A stretch of 64,000 bases of DNA from Hymenobacter properus (lineage in GTDB: Bacteria > Bacteroidota > Bacteroidia > Cytophagales > Hymenobacteraceae): assembly GCF_015694735.1 (NCBI RefSeq), contig NZ_JADQDP010000002.1, forward strand, positions 1 through 64,000, given 5' to 3'. The notes below the pieces were generated by a model. The model saw nothing but the letters and a program-made list of their open reading frames with translations. It ran no database searches and was not told the origin of the DNA. This document shows, piece after piece, positions 1 to 8,543 of the stretch. Position 1 is the first letter of the stretch. Every line of letters starts with the position of its first letter. The position numbers and the translations under genes are program-made.

Positions 1-75
1 TCCGAACAGAGCCGTTAAGCCCCGGTGCGCCCATGGTACTGCCTTCACCGGTGGGAGAGTCGGTCGCCGCCAACC
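1..75 (+). rRNA. rrf: 5S ribosomal RNA, 3' part (cut by window start)
   Basis: The first bases match the conserved second half of bacterial 5S rRNA: the segment reading ccgttaagcc, then ggtactgcc, then gtgggagagt near positions 49-58 and the closing ggtcgccgcc. The 5' half lies outside the window, so an rRNA operon (16S-23S-5S) probably precedes it. The 3' end is estimated from the usual length and is followed within about 10 bases by a strong terminator hairpin. Confidence 0.9.
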
Positions 76-85
76 TTTCAACAGG

Positions 86-140
86 AACCCCCCTTCTTGC
101 CCGCTTTCGCCAGCGGACCAGATGGGGGGTTTGCTTTTTT
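86..140 (+). terminator. rRNA operon terminator
   Basis: AACCCCCC at 86-93 pairs with GGGGGGTT at about 124-131, and the stem is followed by a T-rich run at 131-140. It lies directly after the 5S rRNA and fits a Rho-independent end of the rRNA operon. Confidence 0.8.
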
Positions 141-201
141 AGCCTCGCTTACAATTAGCTTAATGGAACAATCACAGTAAGCGTGGATGGTTAGGTAGGA
201 A

Positions 202-1203
202 TTAATTCATTGAAATTATTCGGGCTAATTCTTTGCGGGTAATGCGCAGTATTGTGCCGTGACGAGTGCCTTTGGGAAAATCGAGGCGCTCGGATACATC
301 TGTCCAGTGCTTTAGGTCAGTTGAGGAGACGGCGCCATATTTGTGTTCCGTGTATTTATCAAAATAGACAAGCCACTCGCTATTTAAGTGGATGGCGGTA
401 GGGCCCTCCGCCCAGTATTTGCCCGTAATTGGAGCTGAGGGCGGGCTATAGGGGCCTAGGAGTTGGTCGGAAAAGGCGAGGCGTAGGTTCTTTTGGATGG
501 GTTCTCTGGTTTCGTCCTTCAAAAACATGACGAAACGTGAGCCAACGGGCTGAATGGTGGCGTCGATTACGTTGAAACCTTGGTCGTAAAGAACCTTGGC
601 GGGTGAATATGCTTTGAAGTCTTTGGTAGTGACATAGTAGATGCGGTGGTTGTTGCCGCCTTCCAGAGTGGTTTCGCTTTGTGGAAAGCGACCGGGGATG
701 GTAGTAGCCCAGTATATCATCAGGTATTGGTGGTTCTTGGTGTCGTAAGTGATTTCTGGAGCCCAGCAGTTTTTAGCGGTGGGTTCGGCTTCCATGACGG
801 GAATGCTTTGCTGCTCGGACCAGTGGATAAGGTCCTTAGAACTGGCATACCCAATGCTGCGCTCGTGCCAACTGGTGGTCCATACCATATGAAAACGGCC
901 GTCGTGGCCCCGAATGATGCAGGGGTCGCGCATGAGCTTGTCTTTACCTATGGTGGGCTTTAAGAAAGATTGGTCGTTGCGCAGAGCAGTCCAATGGTAG
1001 CCGTCGGAACTACTAGCTAAGTGCAAGCCGTCCTCGCCGTTACCGCGAAAGGATGCGAAAAGCAATGTTTCTTTTTTGTGGATATGTTGCGCTTGGGTAA
1101 TCGGGCAAGTGGCAAACCAAATACCTAAGCCGCAAGTGGCATGCATGAGTTCGTGTAGAAAAGGGATTTTAAGAAAGTTGTAGCGCATAATTGAGTTAGG
1201 CAT
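202..1203 (-). CDS. Secreted glycoside hydrolase, family 43 type
   Basis: Predicted five-bladed beta-propeller glycosidase of the GH43 type, acting outside the cytoplasm on arabinose- or xylose-containing glycans. Seen in the sequence: a hydrophobic N-terminal segment with an AQA-like cleavage region around residue 38; an RDP motif (Asp93), WAPE at 147-150, IDATI with Asp214 and WAEGP with Glu266, fitting the three spaced acidic residues of the family. The length (333 residues) is a single catalytic domain with no added binding module. The start could also be Met6 (1188), which gives a cleaner signal peptide. The gene points toward the 5S rRNA and is divergent from the GH35 gene. The exact substrate cannot be read from the sequence; arabinan is suggested by the neighbouring GH51 and GH35 genes. 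Confidence 0.8.
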   Translation of the reverse strand: MPNSIMRYNFLKIPFLHELMHATCGLGIWFATCPITQAQHIHKKETLLFASFRGNGEDGLHLASSSDGYHWTALRNDQSFLKPTIGKDKLMRDPCIIRGHDGRFHMVWTTSWHERSIGYASSKDLIHWSEQQSIPVMEAEPTAKNCWAPEITYDTKNHQYLMIYWATTIPGRFPQSETTLEGGNNHRIYYVTTKDFKAYSPAKVLYDQGFNVIDATIQPVGSRFVMFLKDETREPIQKNLRLAFSDQLLGPYSPPSAPITGKYWAEGPTAIHLNSEWLVYFDKYTEHKYGAVSSTDLKHWTDVSERLDFPKGTRHGTILRITRKELARIISMN

Positions 1204-1565
1204 TCGGGACAGCCAAGGCAGGGCGGCGGACTAGAAGGGTATTGACTTGCGGGCGTATAAGGCTCGAACAGGGCAAAGCGTAGCGGTTGGACTCAGGGAA
1301 ACGTGGAGGGAAGCTTAGAAGCCAATGATACCAGCGCTGCTTGGCTGAAAGTAATCGCAATAGTAGGGCTTAGCCCACTCCTGACGGAGGTGTTTCCAGA
1401 ATGATGGAAGGGCATCTGCTGCCCTATCGGTGCCAAAGCCGTTGTTTGGTTAGCTGCTTCTGTAGTGCCATAGGCTGTTGTGAAGCGTGTGGAAGGCATG
1501 TGCTGTTAATTTTGGCAGCCCTCTCCGGCTAAAGATGGCTGCCGAGGTCTTCATTCATTGATGTT
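1204..1565. other. Intergenic stretch between divergent GH43 and GH35 genes
   Basis: About 360 bases between two divergent genes. It should hold both promoters, but no clear TAnnTTTG box or strong palindrome was seen. A 68-codon open frame on the minus strand (1293-1499) shows no recognisable protein character and is not called. Confidence 0.5.
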
Positions 1566-3479
1566 ATGCGGGTCGGTTATCACGATATTTATTTTGTAAA
1601 CGTTAGAACTGTGTTGAATTTTTTGCAGCCGGCCCGTTACCTGTTACCCTCACTGCTGGCTGTTAGCTTGCGTTTATCGGCCGCGCCGGTGCCTGTGCCC
1701 ACGCATACCTTTGCCTTGGGCGCCGAGCAGTTTTTGCTCGATGGCAAGCCTTTTCAAATGATTTCGGGTGAGTTGCATTACCCACGTATTCCGCGTGAGG
1801 CGTGGCGCAGCCGCTTAAAAATGGCCAAAGCCATGGGGCTGAATACGGTGGGCACTTACGTGTTCTGGAACGCGCACGAGCCTCAGCCAGGCCACTATGA
1901 TTTCACAGGCAACCACGACGTAGCTGCTTTTGTGAAAATGGCCCAGGAGGAAGGCTTGTGGGTGGTGCTGCGCCCCAGTCCTTACGTGTGCGCAGAATGG
2001 GAATTTGGTGGCTACCCCTATTGGTTACAGAACATTCCGGGCCTGCAGGTGCGCAGCCAGGAACCGCAATACGTGGCCGCCTATCGGCGCTACCTGCAAG
2101 CGGTGGGCAAGCAGTTGGCGCCATTGCAGGTGAATCATGGCGGCCCTATTTTGATGGTGCAGGTCGAAAATGAGTACGGCTCTTACGGCTCGGATAAGGC
2201 TTACCTGGCCGTGAATAAAAAGCTGTTTGAAGATGCGGGATTCGACGGCCTGCTTTATACCTGTGACCCGGTGAACGACGTGGCCAAAGGCCACCTCGAC
2301 GGCATGCTGCCAGCCGTGAACGGAACCGACAAGCCACGCCAAATTCGACAACTGGTGAATGACAACCACGGCGGCAAGGGGCCTTATTACGTGGCTGAGT
2401 GGTACCCGGCGTGGTTTGACTGGTGGGGCGCTTCGCACCATACTGTCCCGGCCAGCAAGTACACGCCGGGGCTAGACTCGGTATTGAAAGCGGGCATGAG
2501 CATCAACATGTACATGTTTCATGGGGGCACCACCCGCGGCTTCATGAATGGGGCCAACTACAAAGGCAATTCTTCGCCCTACGAGCCTCAAACCAGCAGC
2601 TACGACTATGATGCCCCACTGAACGAGGCCGGCAACGCTACACCTAAATTTATGGCCTTCCGGGAGGTGATTTCCCGGTACCGGTCCGCCAATGAGCCGT
2701 TGCCACCTGTGCCGGCCGCGAAGCCGAGCGTGGCGTTGCCGACGCTGCGACTAACCGCCAGCATCGGTTTGTTCGACCGCCTGCCCGTGCCGGTTGCCAA
2801 CTCAACGCCACTCACCTTCGAAGACTTGAGACAGGCCTACGGTTTTGTGCTGTACCGAGCTACGGTTTCTGGAGGGGGTACCAAGAAGCTGCAGGTTGAC
2901 GGCTTGCGCGACTACGCCGTGGTGCTGGTGAACGGCCAGCGCGTGGGCACCCTTGACCGGCGACTGCGGCAAGAAAGCCTGGACGTGGCACTGCCCGCGG
3001 GCCAAGTGCAGCTCGATATTCTGGTGGAAAACATGGGGCGCATCAATTTCGGCCCTTATCTGCTGCAAAACACCAAAGGCATTACGAACAACGTGCGTTT
3101 GGATGGACAGCAAGTAAGGGGCTGGCAAATGTTCGGCCTGCCCTTTGACCGGGCACCCACCGCCACGAAAGCGACCGAAAAACAGTTGGCAGCAAACGCT
3201 GGGCCGGTCATTCGCACCGCCACTTTCGCGGTGGACAAGCCCGCCGATACTTACCTTGATTTGCGTGCCTGGGGCAAGGGAGTGGTATGGGTGAACGGCC
3301 ACAACCTGGGGCGCTACTGGTCCATCGGCCCGCAGCAAACCATTTACGTGCCAGCCGAGTGGTTGAAAAAAGGCCACAACGACATTGCTGTGCTAGAGCT
3401 ACTCAAGCCTAACCAAACCGAGCTGTCGTTCCTCGACCATGCCATTCTGAACGAGGTGTCGTCCGGCGCTGAACGTTAA
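1566..3479 (+). CDS. Beta-galactosidase, glycoside hydrolase family 35
   Basis: Retaining beta-galactosidase expected to release terminal galactose from plant or other glycans in the periplasm or outside the cell. The GH35 signature is complete: the block around residues 66-105 (ISGELHYPRIP and a later WNAHEP), WVVLRPSPYVCAEWEFGG, the acid/base motif ENEYG at 201-205 and the nucleophile in YVAEWYPAW (Glu278). After the TIM barrel, two jelly-roll regions follow, with the motif WGKGVVWVNGHNLGRYW near the C-terminus. A hydrophobic segment at residues 16-40 looks like a signal peptide; the true start may be a GTG or TTG near 1608 instead of the ATG at 1566. Same strand as the GH51 gene that follows after about 190 bases. 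Confidence 0.92.
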   Translation: MRVGYHDIYFVNVRTVLNFLQPARYLLPSLLAVSLRLSAAPVPVPTHTFALGAEQFLLDGKPFQMISGELHYPRIPREAWRSRLKMAKAMGLNTVGTYVFWNAHEPQPGHYDFTGNHDVAAFVKMAQEEGLWVVLRPSPYVCAEWEFGGYPYWLQNIPGLQVRSQEPQYVAAYRRYLQAVGKQLAPLQVNHGGPILMVQVENEYGSYGSDKAYLAVNKKLFEDAGFDGLLYTCDPVNDVAKGHLDGMLPAVNGTDKPRQIRQLVNDNHGGKGPYYVAEWYPAWFDWWGASHHTVPASKYTPGLDSVLKAGMSINMYMFHGGTTRGFMNGANYKGNSSPYEPQTSSYDYDAPLNEAGNATPKFMAFREVISRYRSANEPLPPVPAAKPSVALPTLRLTASIGLFDRLPVPVANSTPLTFEDLRQAYGFVLYRATVSGGGTKKLQVDGLRDYAVVLVNGQRVGTLDRRLRQESLDVALPAGQVQLDILVENMGRINFGPYLLQNTKGITNNVRLDGQQVRGWQMFGLPFDRAPTATKATEKQLAANAGPVIRTATFAVDKPADTYLDLRAWGKGVVWVNGHNLGRYWSIGPQQTIYVPAEWLKKGHNDIAVLELLKPNQTELSFLDHAILNEVSSGAER

Positions 3480-3537
3480 GAAGGGATTTGCGCGGTGGCT
3501 GAAATGGGACGTGAGCAGGGGGAGTGTTGAAAGCAAT

Positions 3538-3611
3538 ATTATCGATTTTGCTGGTATTTATTGATAATCAATTAATTGAATTGTTGTACTCATAATTACA
3601 CAATCGATAAT
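3538..3611. promoter_or_regulatory. Paired inverted sites upstream of the GH51 gene
   Basis: ATTATCGATT at 3538-3547 and its exact reverse complement AATCGATAAT at 3602-3611 bracket an AT-rich stretch that also holds the palindrome CAATTAATTG at 3569-3578. Centre-to-centre distance is 64 bp, about six helical turns, which fits a dimer-pair operator with DNA looping. The role is inferred from layout only; no regulator gene adjoins. Confidence 0.4.
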
Positions 3612-3671
3612 CTAAATTGCGTCGTTGATTCGCTTATCATCATTGATTCCCACCCAACGCCTCGTTCCTTC

Positions 3672-5222
3672 ATGCGCTTATTCCGTTCCATCGCTGCCTT
3701 GCTGACTGCAGGCGCGCCGCTGCTAGCTGTGGCTCAACCTGTGCAGCTCACTGTTCAGCCCGGAGATTCCAAGCTTATTATCAGCAAGCACATTCAGGGG
3801 CAGTTTGCCGAGCATCTGGGGCGCTGTATTTACGACGGTTTTTGGGTGGATGAGAAGCTGAACGTGCCCAAGCAGGGGCGCATTCGGATGGACGTGGTGC
3901 AGGCGTTGCAGAAAATCCATGTGCCCAACCTGCGCTGGCCTGGCGGCTGCTTTGCCGATACCTACCACTGGCACGACGGCGTGGGCCCCACTGCCCAGCG
4001 CCCCAAGATGCTGAATCTGTGGTGGGGCAATACGTTGGAGGATAATAGCTTCGGTACGCACGAGTTTCTGGAACTGTGCCAGCTGTTGGGCACGGAGCCC
4101 TACCTGGCCGCCAACGTGGGCAGCGGCACGGTGCAGGAAATGGCTGGCTGGATGGAGTACCTCAACTCGAACGAGGACACGCCGCTAGTGCTGGAGCGCC
4201 GCAAAAACGGCCACCCCGAGCCTTACAAGGTGAGCTGGTGGGGCATCGGCAACGAAAGCTGGGGCTGCGGCGGCAACATGACGGCCCAGTACTACACCGA
4301 CGTGTACAAGCGCTACGCCACCTTCGCCCACGACTACCCCGGCACCAAGCTAAAGCGCATTGTGAGCGGGGCCAACGGCGACGACGCCAACTGGACCGAG
4401 ACGTGCATGAAAAACATCCCGCTCAACCAGATGTGGGGCCTCACCCTGCACCAGTACACGCTGCCCACCGGTAGCTGGAGCGGTAGCAAGGGCAAGGCTA
4501 CCGGCTTTGGGGAGGATATGTACTTCAGCACGCTGCGCAACTGCCTGCGCATGGACGCCATTGTGGCCCGCCACGCAGCCATCATGGACAAGTATGACAA
4601 GGACAAGAAGGTGGCCCTGCTGGTGGACGAGTGGGGCGTGTGGACCGACGTGGAGCCCGGCACCAACCCCGGCTTTTTGTACCAGCAGAACTCGCTGCGC
4701 GACGCGCTGGTGGCAGGCACCACGCTCAATATCTTCAACAACCACTGCGACCGAGTGAAAGGCGCGAACCTGGCTCAGGCCGTGAACGTGCTGCAGGCGC
4801 TGGTGCTCACGGACAAGGAAAAGATGCTGCTCACGCCCACCTACCATGTGTTCGACCTTTACCAGGTGCACCAGGACGCAGAGTTTCTGCCTGTGCAGTT
4901 CAACAGCCCTGATTACGTGTTCGGCAACGAGAAAATCCCGGCCCTGAATGCCTCGGCTTCGAAGGACAAGAACGGCGCGGTGCACATTTCCCTCGTCAAC
5001 CTTGACCCCAACAAGTCCCTGACCCTAGAAACTGCCCTGCCCGGTGTGAGCTGGAAAACGGTGACTGGCCGTGTCCTCACCTCAGCTAAAATCAACGACT
5101 ACAACACTTTTGACAAACCCAACACCGTGGCCCTGGCCGCCTTCACCGGCGCCAAAAAGAAGGGCGACAAGCTGGCCGTGACGCTACCGGCTAAGTCGGT
5201 GGTGGTGCTGGAATTGAAGTAG
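3672..5222 (+). CDS. Alpha-L-arabinofuranosidase, glycoside hydrolase family 51
   Basis: Retaining exo-arabinofuranosidase that removes arabinose from arabinan, arabinoxylan or arabinogalactan. Seen in the sequence: signal peptide MRLFRSIAALL...AVAQ, the LRWPGGCFADTYHW motif at 87-100, acid/base Glu195 in GIGNESWGCGG, nucleophile Glu320 in LVDEWGVW, and a C-terminal beta domain, 516 residues in all. The open frame extends 32 codons upstream to 3576, but that part is not signal-like, so the ATG at 3672 is chosen. It lies downstream of the GH35 gene and may share regulation, although the 190-base gap with candidate operator sites suggests its own promoter. No SusC/SusD pair is in view. Confidence 0.93.
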   Translation: MRLFRSIAALLTAGAPLLAVAQPVQLTVQPGDSKLIISKHIQGQFAEHLGRCIYDGFWVDEKLNVPKQGRIRMDVVQALQKIHVPNLRWPGGCFADTYHWHDGVGPTAQRPKMLNLWWGNTLEDNSFGTHEFLELCQLLGTEPYLAANVGSGTVQEMAGWMEYLNSNEDTPLVLERRKNGHPEPYKVSWWGIGNESWGCGGNMTAQYYTDVYKRYATFAHDYPGTKLKRIVSGANGDDANWTETCMKNIPLNQMWGLTLHQYTLPTGSWSGSKGKATGFGEDMYFSTLRNCLRMDAIVARHAAIMDKYDKDKKVALLVDEWGVWTDVEPGTNPGFLYQQNSLRDALVAGTTLNIFNNHCDRVKGANLAQAVNVLQALVLTDKEKMLLTPTYHVFDLYQVHQDAEFLPVQFNSPDYVFGNEKIPALNASASKDKNGAVHISLVNLDPNKSLTLETALPGVSWKTVTGRVLTSAKINDYNTFDKPNTVALAAFTGAKKKGDKLAVTLPAKSVVVLELK

Positions 5223-5232
5223 GAACCCTACA

Positions 5233-5286
5233 AATAGGATGTGCTTCAAATTGCGCTCAGCAGGGCATTTGAAGCACATTCCTATT
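5233..5286. terminator. Bidirectional hairpin between convergent GH51 and desaturase genes
   Basis: Arms of about 19-20 bases, AATAGGATGTGCTTCAAAT on the left (from 5233) and its near reverse complement on the right (to 5286), pair around a loop of about 15 bases. The stem contains the stop codon of the minus-strand desaturase gene (5282-5284). T-tracts are weak, so it may be a small repeat acting as a stabilising hairpin, not a classical terminator. Confidence 0.55.
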
Positions 5287-6031
5287 TCGTGCTTGGGGCA
5301 GCTTGCCGCACGGGAGGGCTGGGCGCGAAGGTGCCAAACAGGCGGTCCCAAATGGAGGTGTAAAAGCCGAAGTTGTGGCTATCGTCCTGGTGGTGCTGAA
5401 AGTGGAAGCCGGAGGAGCCCAGGTATTTGAACAAGGGGCTGCGGTCCCAGGCGGCGGGAAAGGGCTCGACCCCGGAGTGGCCCAGCACGCCAAACAGTAC
5501 ATTCACGGTGAGGTAGGCCACGATGGCCAGGAAGTGCGCCGGGTACACGGCCATGAGCAGCAGCCACAGCCCGCCAAAGCCCAGAGTTTCGATGGGGTGC
5601 AACACGAACAGGTCGATGGGCTGCGGCTCGGGATAGGCGTGGTGTTCGGCGTGCACCAGGTGGTAGAGTGGCGAGTGGTGGATGGCGTAGTGAAACACGT
5701 ACATCAGTAAATCCATGCCGATGAAAAGCACCACGAAATCGAGCAGAATGCGGGAGGAAATGCCTTCCCGGATGGTGATGAAGCCCTGCCGCCATAGCCA
5801 GAAGCCCGCGAAGGTGATGACGGTATTGAGGAGCAGCGTATAGGTAGCAAAGCGGTACTCGGTGGCAGTGATGGGGCGGTGCACCGGCCCGAGCGCCTGC
5901 TTGCGCCCAAAGGCGGCTTGCAGCAGGTAGCCAAACGCCAGCGCCAGCAGCAGTACCACCAAGTTTTCGACCAGAAACAGCGGCAGGGCTTCCTGCCAGC
6001 TCAGGGCTTTGAAATAGGCCAGCAGTTTCAT
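5282..6031 (-). CDS. Sterol desaturase / fatty acid hydroxylase family membrane protein
   Basis: Integral-membrane di-iron oxygenase of the fatty acid hydroxylase superfamily. Four hydrophobic helices and the histidine clusters of the family are visible: a box around HYAIHHSPLYHLVHAEHH in the middle and FHFQHHQDDSHNFGFY near the C-terminus, followed by the conserved IWDRLFGT. 249 residues is a normal length. In Bacteroidota such enzymes hydroxylate or desaturate lipids or carotenoids; the substrate cannot be assigned here. It is transcribed toward the GH51 gene, and its stop codon sits inside the shared hairpin. Confidence 0.85.
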   Translation of the reverse strand: MKLLAYFKALSWQEALPLFLVENLVVLLLALAFGYLLQAAFGRKQALGPVHRPITATEYRFATYTLLLNTVITFAGFWLWRQGFITIREGISSRILLDFVVLFIGMDLLMYVFHYAIHHSPLYHLVHAEHHAYPEPQPIDLFVLHPIETLGFGGLWLLLMAVYPAHFLAIVAYLTVNVLFGVLGHSGVEPFPAAWDRSPLFKYLGSSGFHFQHHQDDSHNFGFYTSIWDRLFGTFAPSPPVRQAAPSTK

Positions 6032-6148
6032 GGGAAGCCGGGAAAAGAGTGCGTTTCAGACCGAAAGATAACCTCGAAGCGGGCCGAGCAGTTCGGTTCA
6101 TAAGTTGCGCAGAGCGCTGAGGTGCTAAAGCACGAAATTCACCCAACC

Positions 6149-6183
6149 AAAAAGGCCCCCGCCAACTGGCAGGGGCCTTTTTA
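6149..6183 (-). terminator. Terminator downstream of icd
   Basis: On the minus strand a stem of GGCCCCTGCC with GGCGGGGGCC is closed by a short loop and followed by TTTTTGG. It lies 20 bases after the icd stop codon. Confidence 0.8.
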
Positions 6184-6202
6184 TTTCCAAAACAAGACCG
6201 TA

Positions 6203-7435
6203 TTACTTGCCCAGCTTGGCTTGCAGGTTCTGGTCCAGCGCTTCCAGGAACTCCTCGGTGTAGAGGTAGTCGCGGCCGTGCTCCACCTTGTTGCCGTGGA
6301 TGCAGACGGCGAGGTCCTTAGTCATCTTGCCGCTTTCCACGGTCTCGATGCACACCTGTTCCAGGGCGTGGCAGAAGTTGATGAGTTCCTGGTTGCCGTC
6401 GAGCTTGCCGCGGAACTCCAGGCCGCGCGTCCAGGCGAAGATGCTGGCGATGGGGTTGGTGCTGGTGGGCTTGCCCTTCTGGTGGTCGCGGTAGTGGCGC
6501 GTCACGGTGCCGTGGGCGGCTTCGGCTTCCATGGTGCCGCCGTCGGGCGTCACCAGCGTCGAGGTCATCAGGCCGAGCGAGCCGAAGCCCTGGGCCACGG
6601 TGTCGGACTGCACGTCGCCGTCGTAGTTTTTGCAGGCCCACACGAAGTTGCCGTTCCACTTCAGCGCCGAGGCCACCATGTCGTCAATCAAACGGTGCTC
6701 GTAGGTGATGCCGGCGGCCTGGAACTTGGCCAGGTAGTCCTGCTCGTAAATCTCCTGGAAGATGTCCTTGAAGCGGCCGTCGTACTTCTTCAGGATGGTG
6801 TTTTTGGTGCTCAGGTACAGCGGCCAGCCCTTCATCAGGGCCTGGTTGAAGCAGGCGTGGGCGAAGCCGCGGATGCTTTCGTCGGTGTTGTACATGGCCA
6901 GGGCCACGCCGTCGCTCTTGAAGTTGAACACCACAAACGACTGCGCCTCGCCGCCGTCTTCGGGCTGGAAGGTGATGGTGAGCTTGCCCTTGCCCTTGGT
7001 CACGAAATCGGTGGCGCGGTACTGGTCGCCGAACGCGTGGCGGCCGATGCAGATGGGAGCCGTCCAGTTGGGCACCAGGCGGGGCACGTTCTGCATCACG
7101 ATGGGCTCGCGGAATACGGTGCCGTCCAGGATGTTGCGGATGGTGCCGTTCGGCGACTTCCACATCTGCTTCAGGTTGAACTCCTTCACGCGCTCCTCGT
7201 CGGGGGTGATGGTGGCGCACTTGATGCCCACGCCGTACTGCTTGATGGCGTTGGCTGCGTCGATAGTTACTTGGTCGTTCGTCTCGTCGCGGTACTCAAT
7301 GCCAAGGTCGTAGTACTTGATGTCGAGGTCGAGGTAGGGCGTAATCAGCTTGTCCTTGATGAATTTCCAGATGATGCGCGTCATTTCGTCGCCATCAAGC
7401 TCCACCACGGGGTTGGCTACTTTTATTTTGGTCAT
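6203..7435 (-). CDS. icd: NADP-dependent isocitrate dehydrogenase
   Basis: Converts isocitrate to 2-oxoglutarate, CO2 and NADPH in the TCA cycle. It is the eukaryote-like (type II) form: the N-terminus reads [23 protein letters not shown], with the substrate-binding SPNGTIRN loop and the [18 protein letters not shown] region. Its 410 residues fit the homodimeric class. The open frame runs 34 codons further upstream, but that extension is not conserved in character, so the ATG at 7433-7435 is used. It stands alone between a terminator and a candidate promoter. A 439-codon frame on the opposite strand is a coding shadow. Confidence 0.96.
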   Translation of the reverse strand: MTKIKVANPVVELDGDEMTRIIWKFIKDKLITPYLDLDIKYYDLGIEYRDETNDQVTIDAANAIKQYGVGIKCATITPDEERVKEFNLKQMWKSPNGTIRNILDGTVFREPIVMQNVPRLVPNWTAPICIGRHAFGDQYRATDFVTKGKGKLTITFQPEDGGEAQSFVVFNFKSDGVALAMYNTDESIRGFAHACFNQALMKGWPLYLSTKNTILKKYDGRFKDIFQEIYEQDYLAKFQAAGITYEHRLIDDMVASALKWNGNFVWACKNYDGDVQSDTVAQGFGSLGLMTSTLVTPDGGTMEAEAAHGTVTRHYRDHQKGKPTSTNPIASIFAWTRGLEFRGKLDGNQELINFCHALEQVCIETVESGKMTKDLAVCIHGNKVEHGRDYLYTEEFLEALDQNLQAKLGK

Positions 7436-7534
7436 GGGTAAAGGCTTAAGTAAGATGTTGTTGGTATGCGCAGCGAATGAAATCGAAGCCAAAGGTCGGG
7501 CGGCCGCGTCGGCCTGATTTATGCTCGTGCTACA

Positions 7535-7542
7535 CAAAACTA
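7535..7542 (-). promoter_or_regulatory. Candidate -7 box for icd
   Basis: On the minus strand the bases read TAGTTTTG, matching the Bacteroidota primary-sigma -7 consensus TAnnTTTG, about 100 bases before the icd ATG. No good -33 TTG is at the expected distance, so support is modest. Apart from this the 7436-7871 intergenic stretch shows nothing clear. Confidence 0.35.
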
Positions 7543-7871
7543 CAGCTAGCCGCTACAGCCGCCGCATCCAAATGCGCTCCGGCCCGAATTTTTCACCTGT
7601 CGCCTTGCTTTCCAGTGGCCCGCGCCCTGCCAGACGGTAGCAGGGCAATAAGCAACCCACGGCCGCTGTGTTGCTGCTGATTCTTGGCTGGGAACAAATT
7701 GTTGTTGGTTAAGCCAAGTTTACACAGCCACTTTTTTCCATTCCTAGAGAAAAAGACGCCATTGGCTGGGCCAGCCGGGCTATTGGGCCAGAAAGGGTGG
7801 ACTATTGGATAGATGCAAGGGTAAATTTATATCATTCAATAAGCTGTCTGCTGCACCATTCCCACCTGTTT

Positions 7872-8336
7872 ATGCGCCGCTCATTACTCCTGCTTGCTTT
7901 CCTGATTGGACTCTTGACGCTCAATGGCATCAGTGCGCAAGCGCAGGCCGTTTATGCCAGCAGCTCGGCCTACACGCCGCGCTCGGCCAGCGCCCCGCGC
8001 GAAGACGGTGCCACCCGCACCTTTATTGGCCGCGTGGTGAACCCCGATGGGGCCCTGCCCGGTGCGGTGATAACGGTTGCCGGTACCAAAGAAATGGCCG
8101 TGAGCAATTCCAACGGCGAATTCAGCGTGCTATTGCCGGCTACCTCATCCCCCATAAAGCTCACGGTGAGCTACGGTGGCTTTGCCGACGAAACCGTGTC
8201 GGTACTGCCTGACTCGCCTGACACCACCTTGCGACTCGCTTCGCCCCAGCCCATCAAAGTCGGCCGCAAGCAGGAGCTGAAGGCCTATATGAAAACCGCC
8301 CACCGCGAAGTCCGCCGCAGCCTGCGCCGCCTCTAG
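7872..8336 (+). CDS. Secreted carboxypeptidase-regulatory-like domain protein
   Basis: A 154-residue protein with a signal peptide (MRRSLLLLAFLIGLL...AQAQ) and one carboxypeptidase regulatory-like / CNA-B type beta-sandwich: GRVVNPDGALPGAVITVAGT, then the NSNGEFSVLLP turn and ITVSYGGF-like ending. Such domains form the N-terminus of many TonB receptors, but here it stands alone with a basic C-terminal tail. It probably acts in the periplasm or at the outer membrane; no partner is adjacent. The longer frame from 7797 lacks a signal at its start, so 7872 was chosen. Confidence 0.7.
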   Translation: MRRSLLLLAFLIGLLTLNGISAQAQAVYASSSAYTPRSASAPREDGATRTFIGRVVNPDGALPGAVITVAGTKEMAVSNSNGEFSVLLPATSSPIKLTVSYGGFADETVSVLPDSPDTTLRLASPQPIKVGRKQELKAYMKTAHREVRRSLRRL

Positions 8337-8373
8337 CTAGGGCATTATTCTGCCGCTTTTCCTGCTTCTAACC

Positions 8374-8412
8374 AGCGCCCCCAGCCCGCTCCGGCTGGGG
8401 GCGCTGTGGTTT
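8374..8412 (+). terminator. Hairpin after the carboxypeptidase-regulatory-like gene
   Basis: AGCGCCCCCAGCC at 8374-8386 pairs with GGCTGGGGGCGCT ending at 8405, loop of about five bases, followed by the short T-containing stretch GTGGTTTAA. A strong stem with a weak T-tract. Confidence 0.6.
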
Positions 8413-8543
8413 AAACACCGGGGCGCGACATACATTAAGTCCAGACTGTAGCTTCGCTGCTCTGGCGTCGGGTGATGCTAAGAGCTTGCCTTGACGCTAT
8501 GCGACGGTTTGAAATTCTAATCAAAAAAATAAGCAAAGCTGCG

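Noticed and set aside
1293..1499. 68-codon open frame on the minus strand
   Set aside because: No signal, motif or ribosome-site context; likely chance frame in the intergenic region.
6122..7441. 439-codon open frame on the plus strand
   Set aside because: It is exactly antisense to icd, is Val/His/Gly-rich without domains, and reflects GC-rich codon bias of the true gene.
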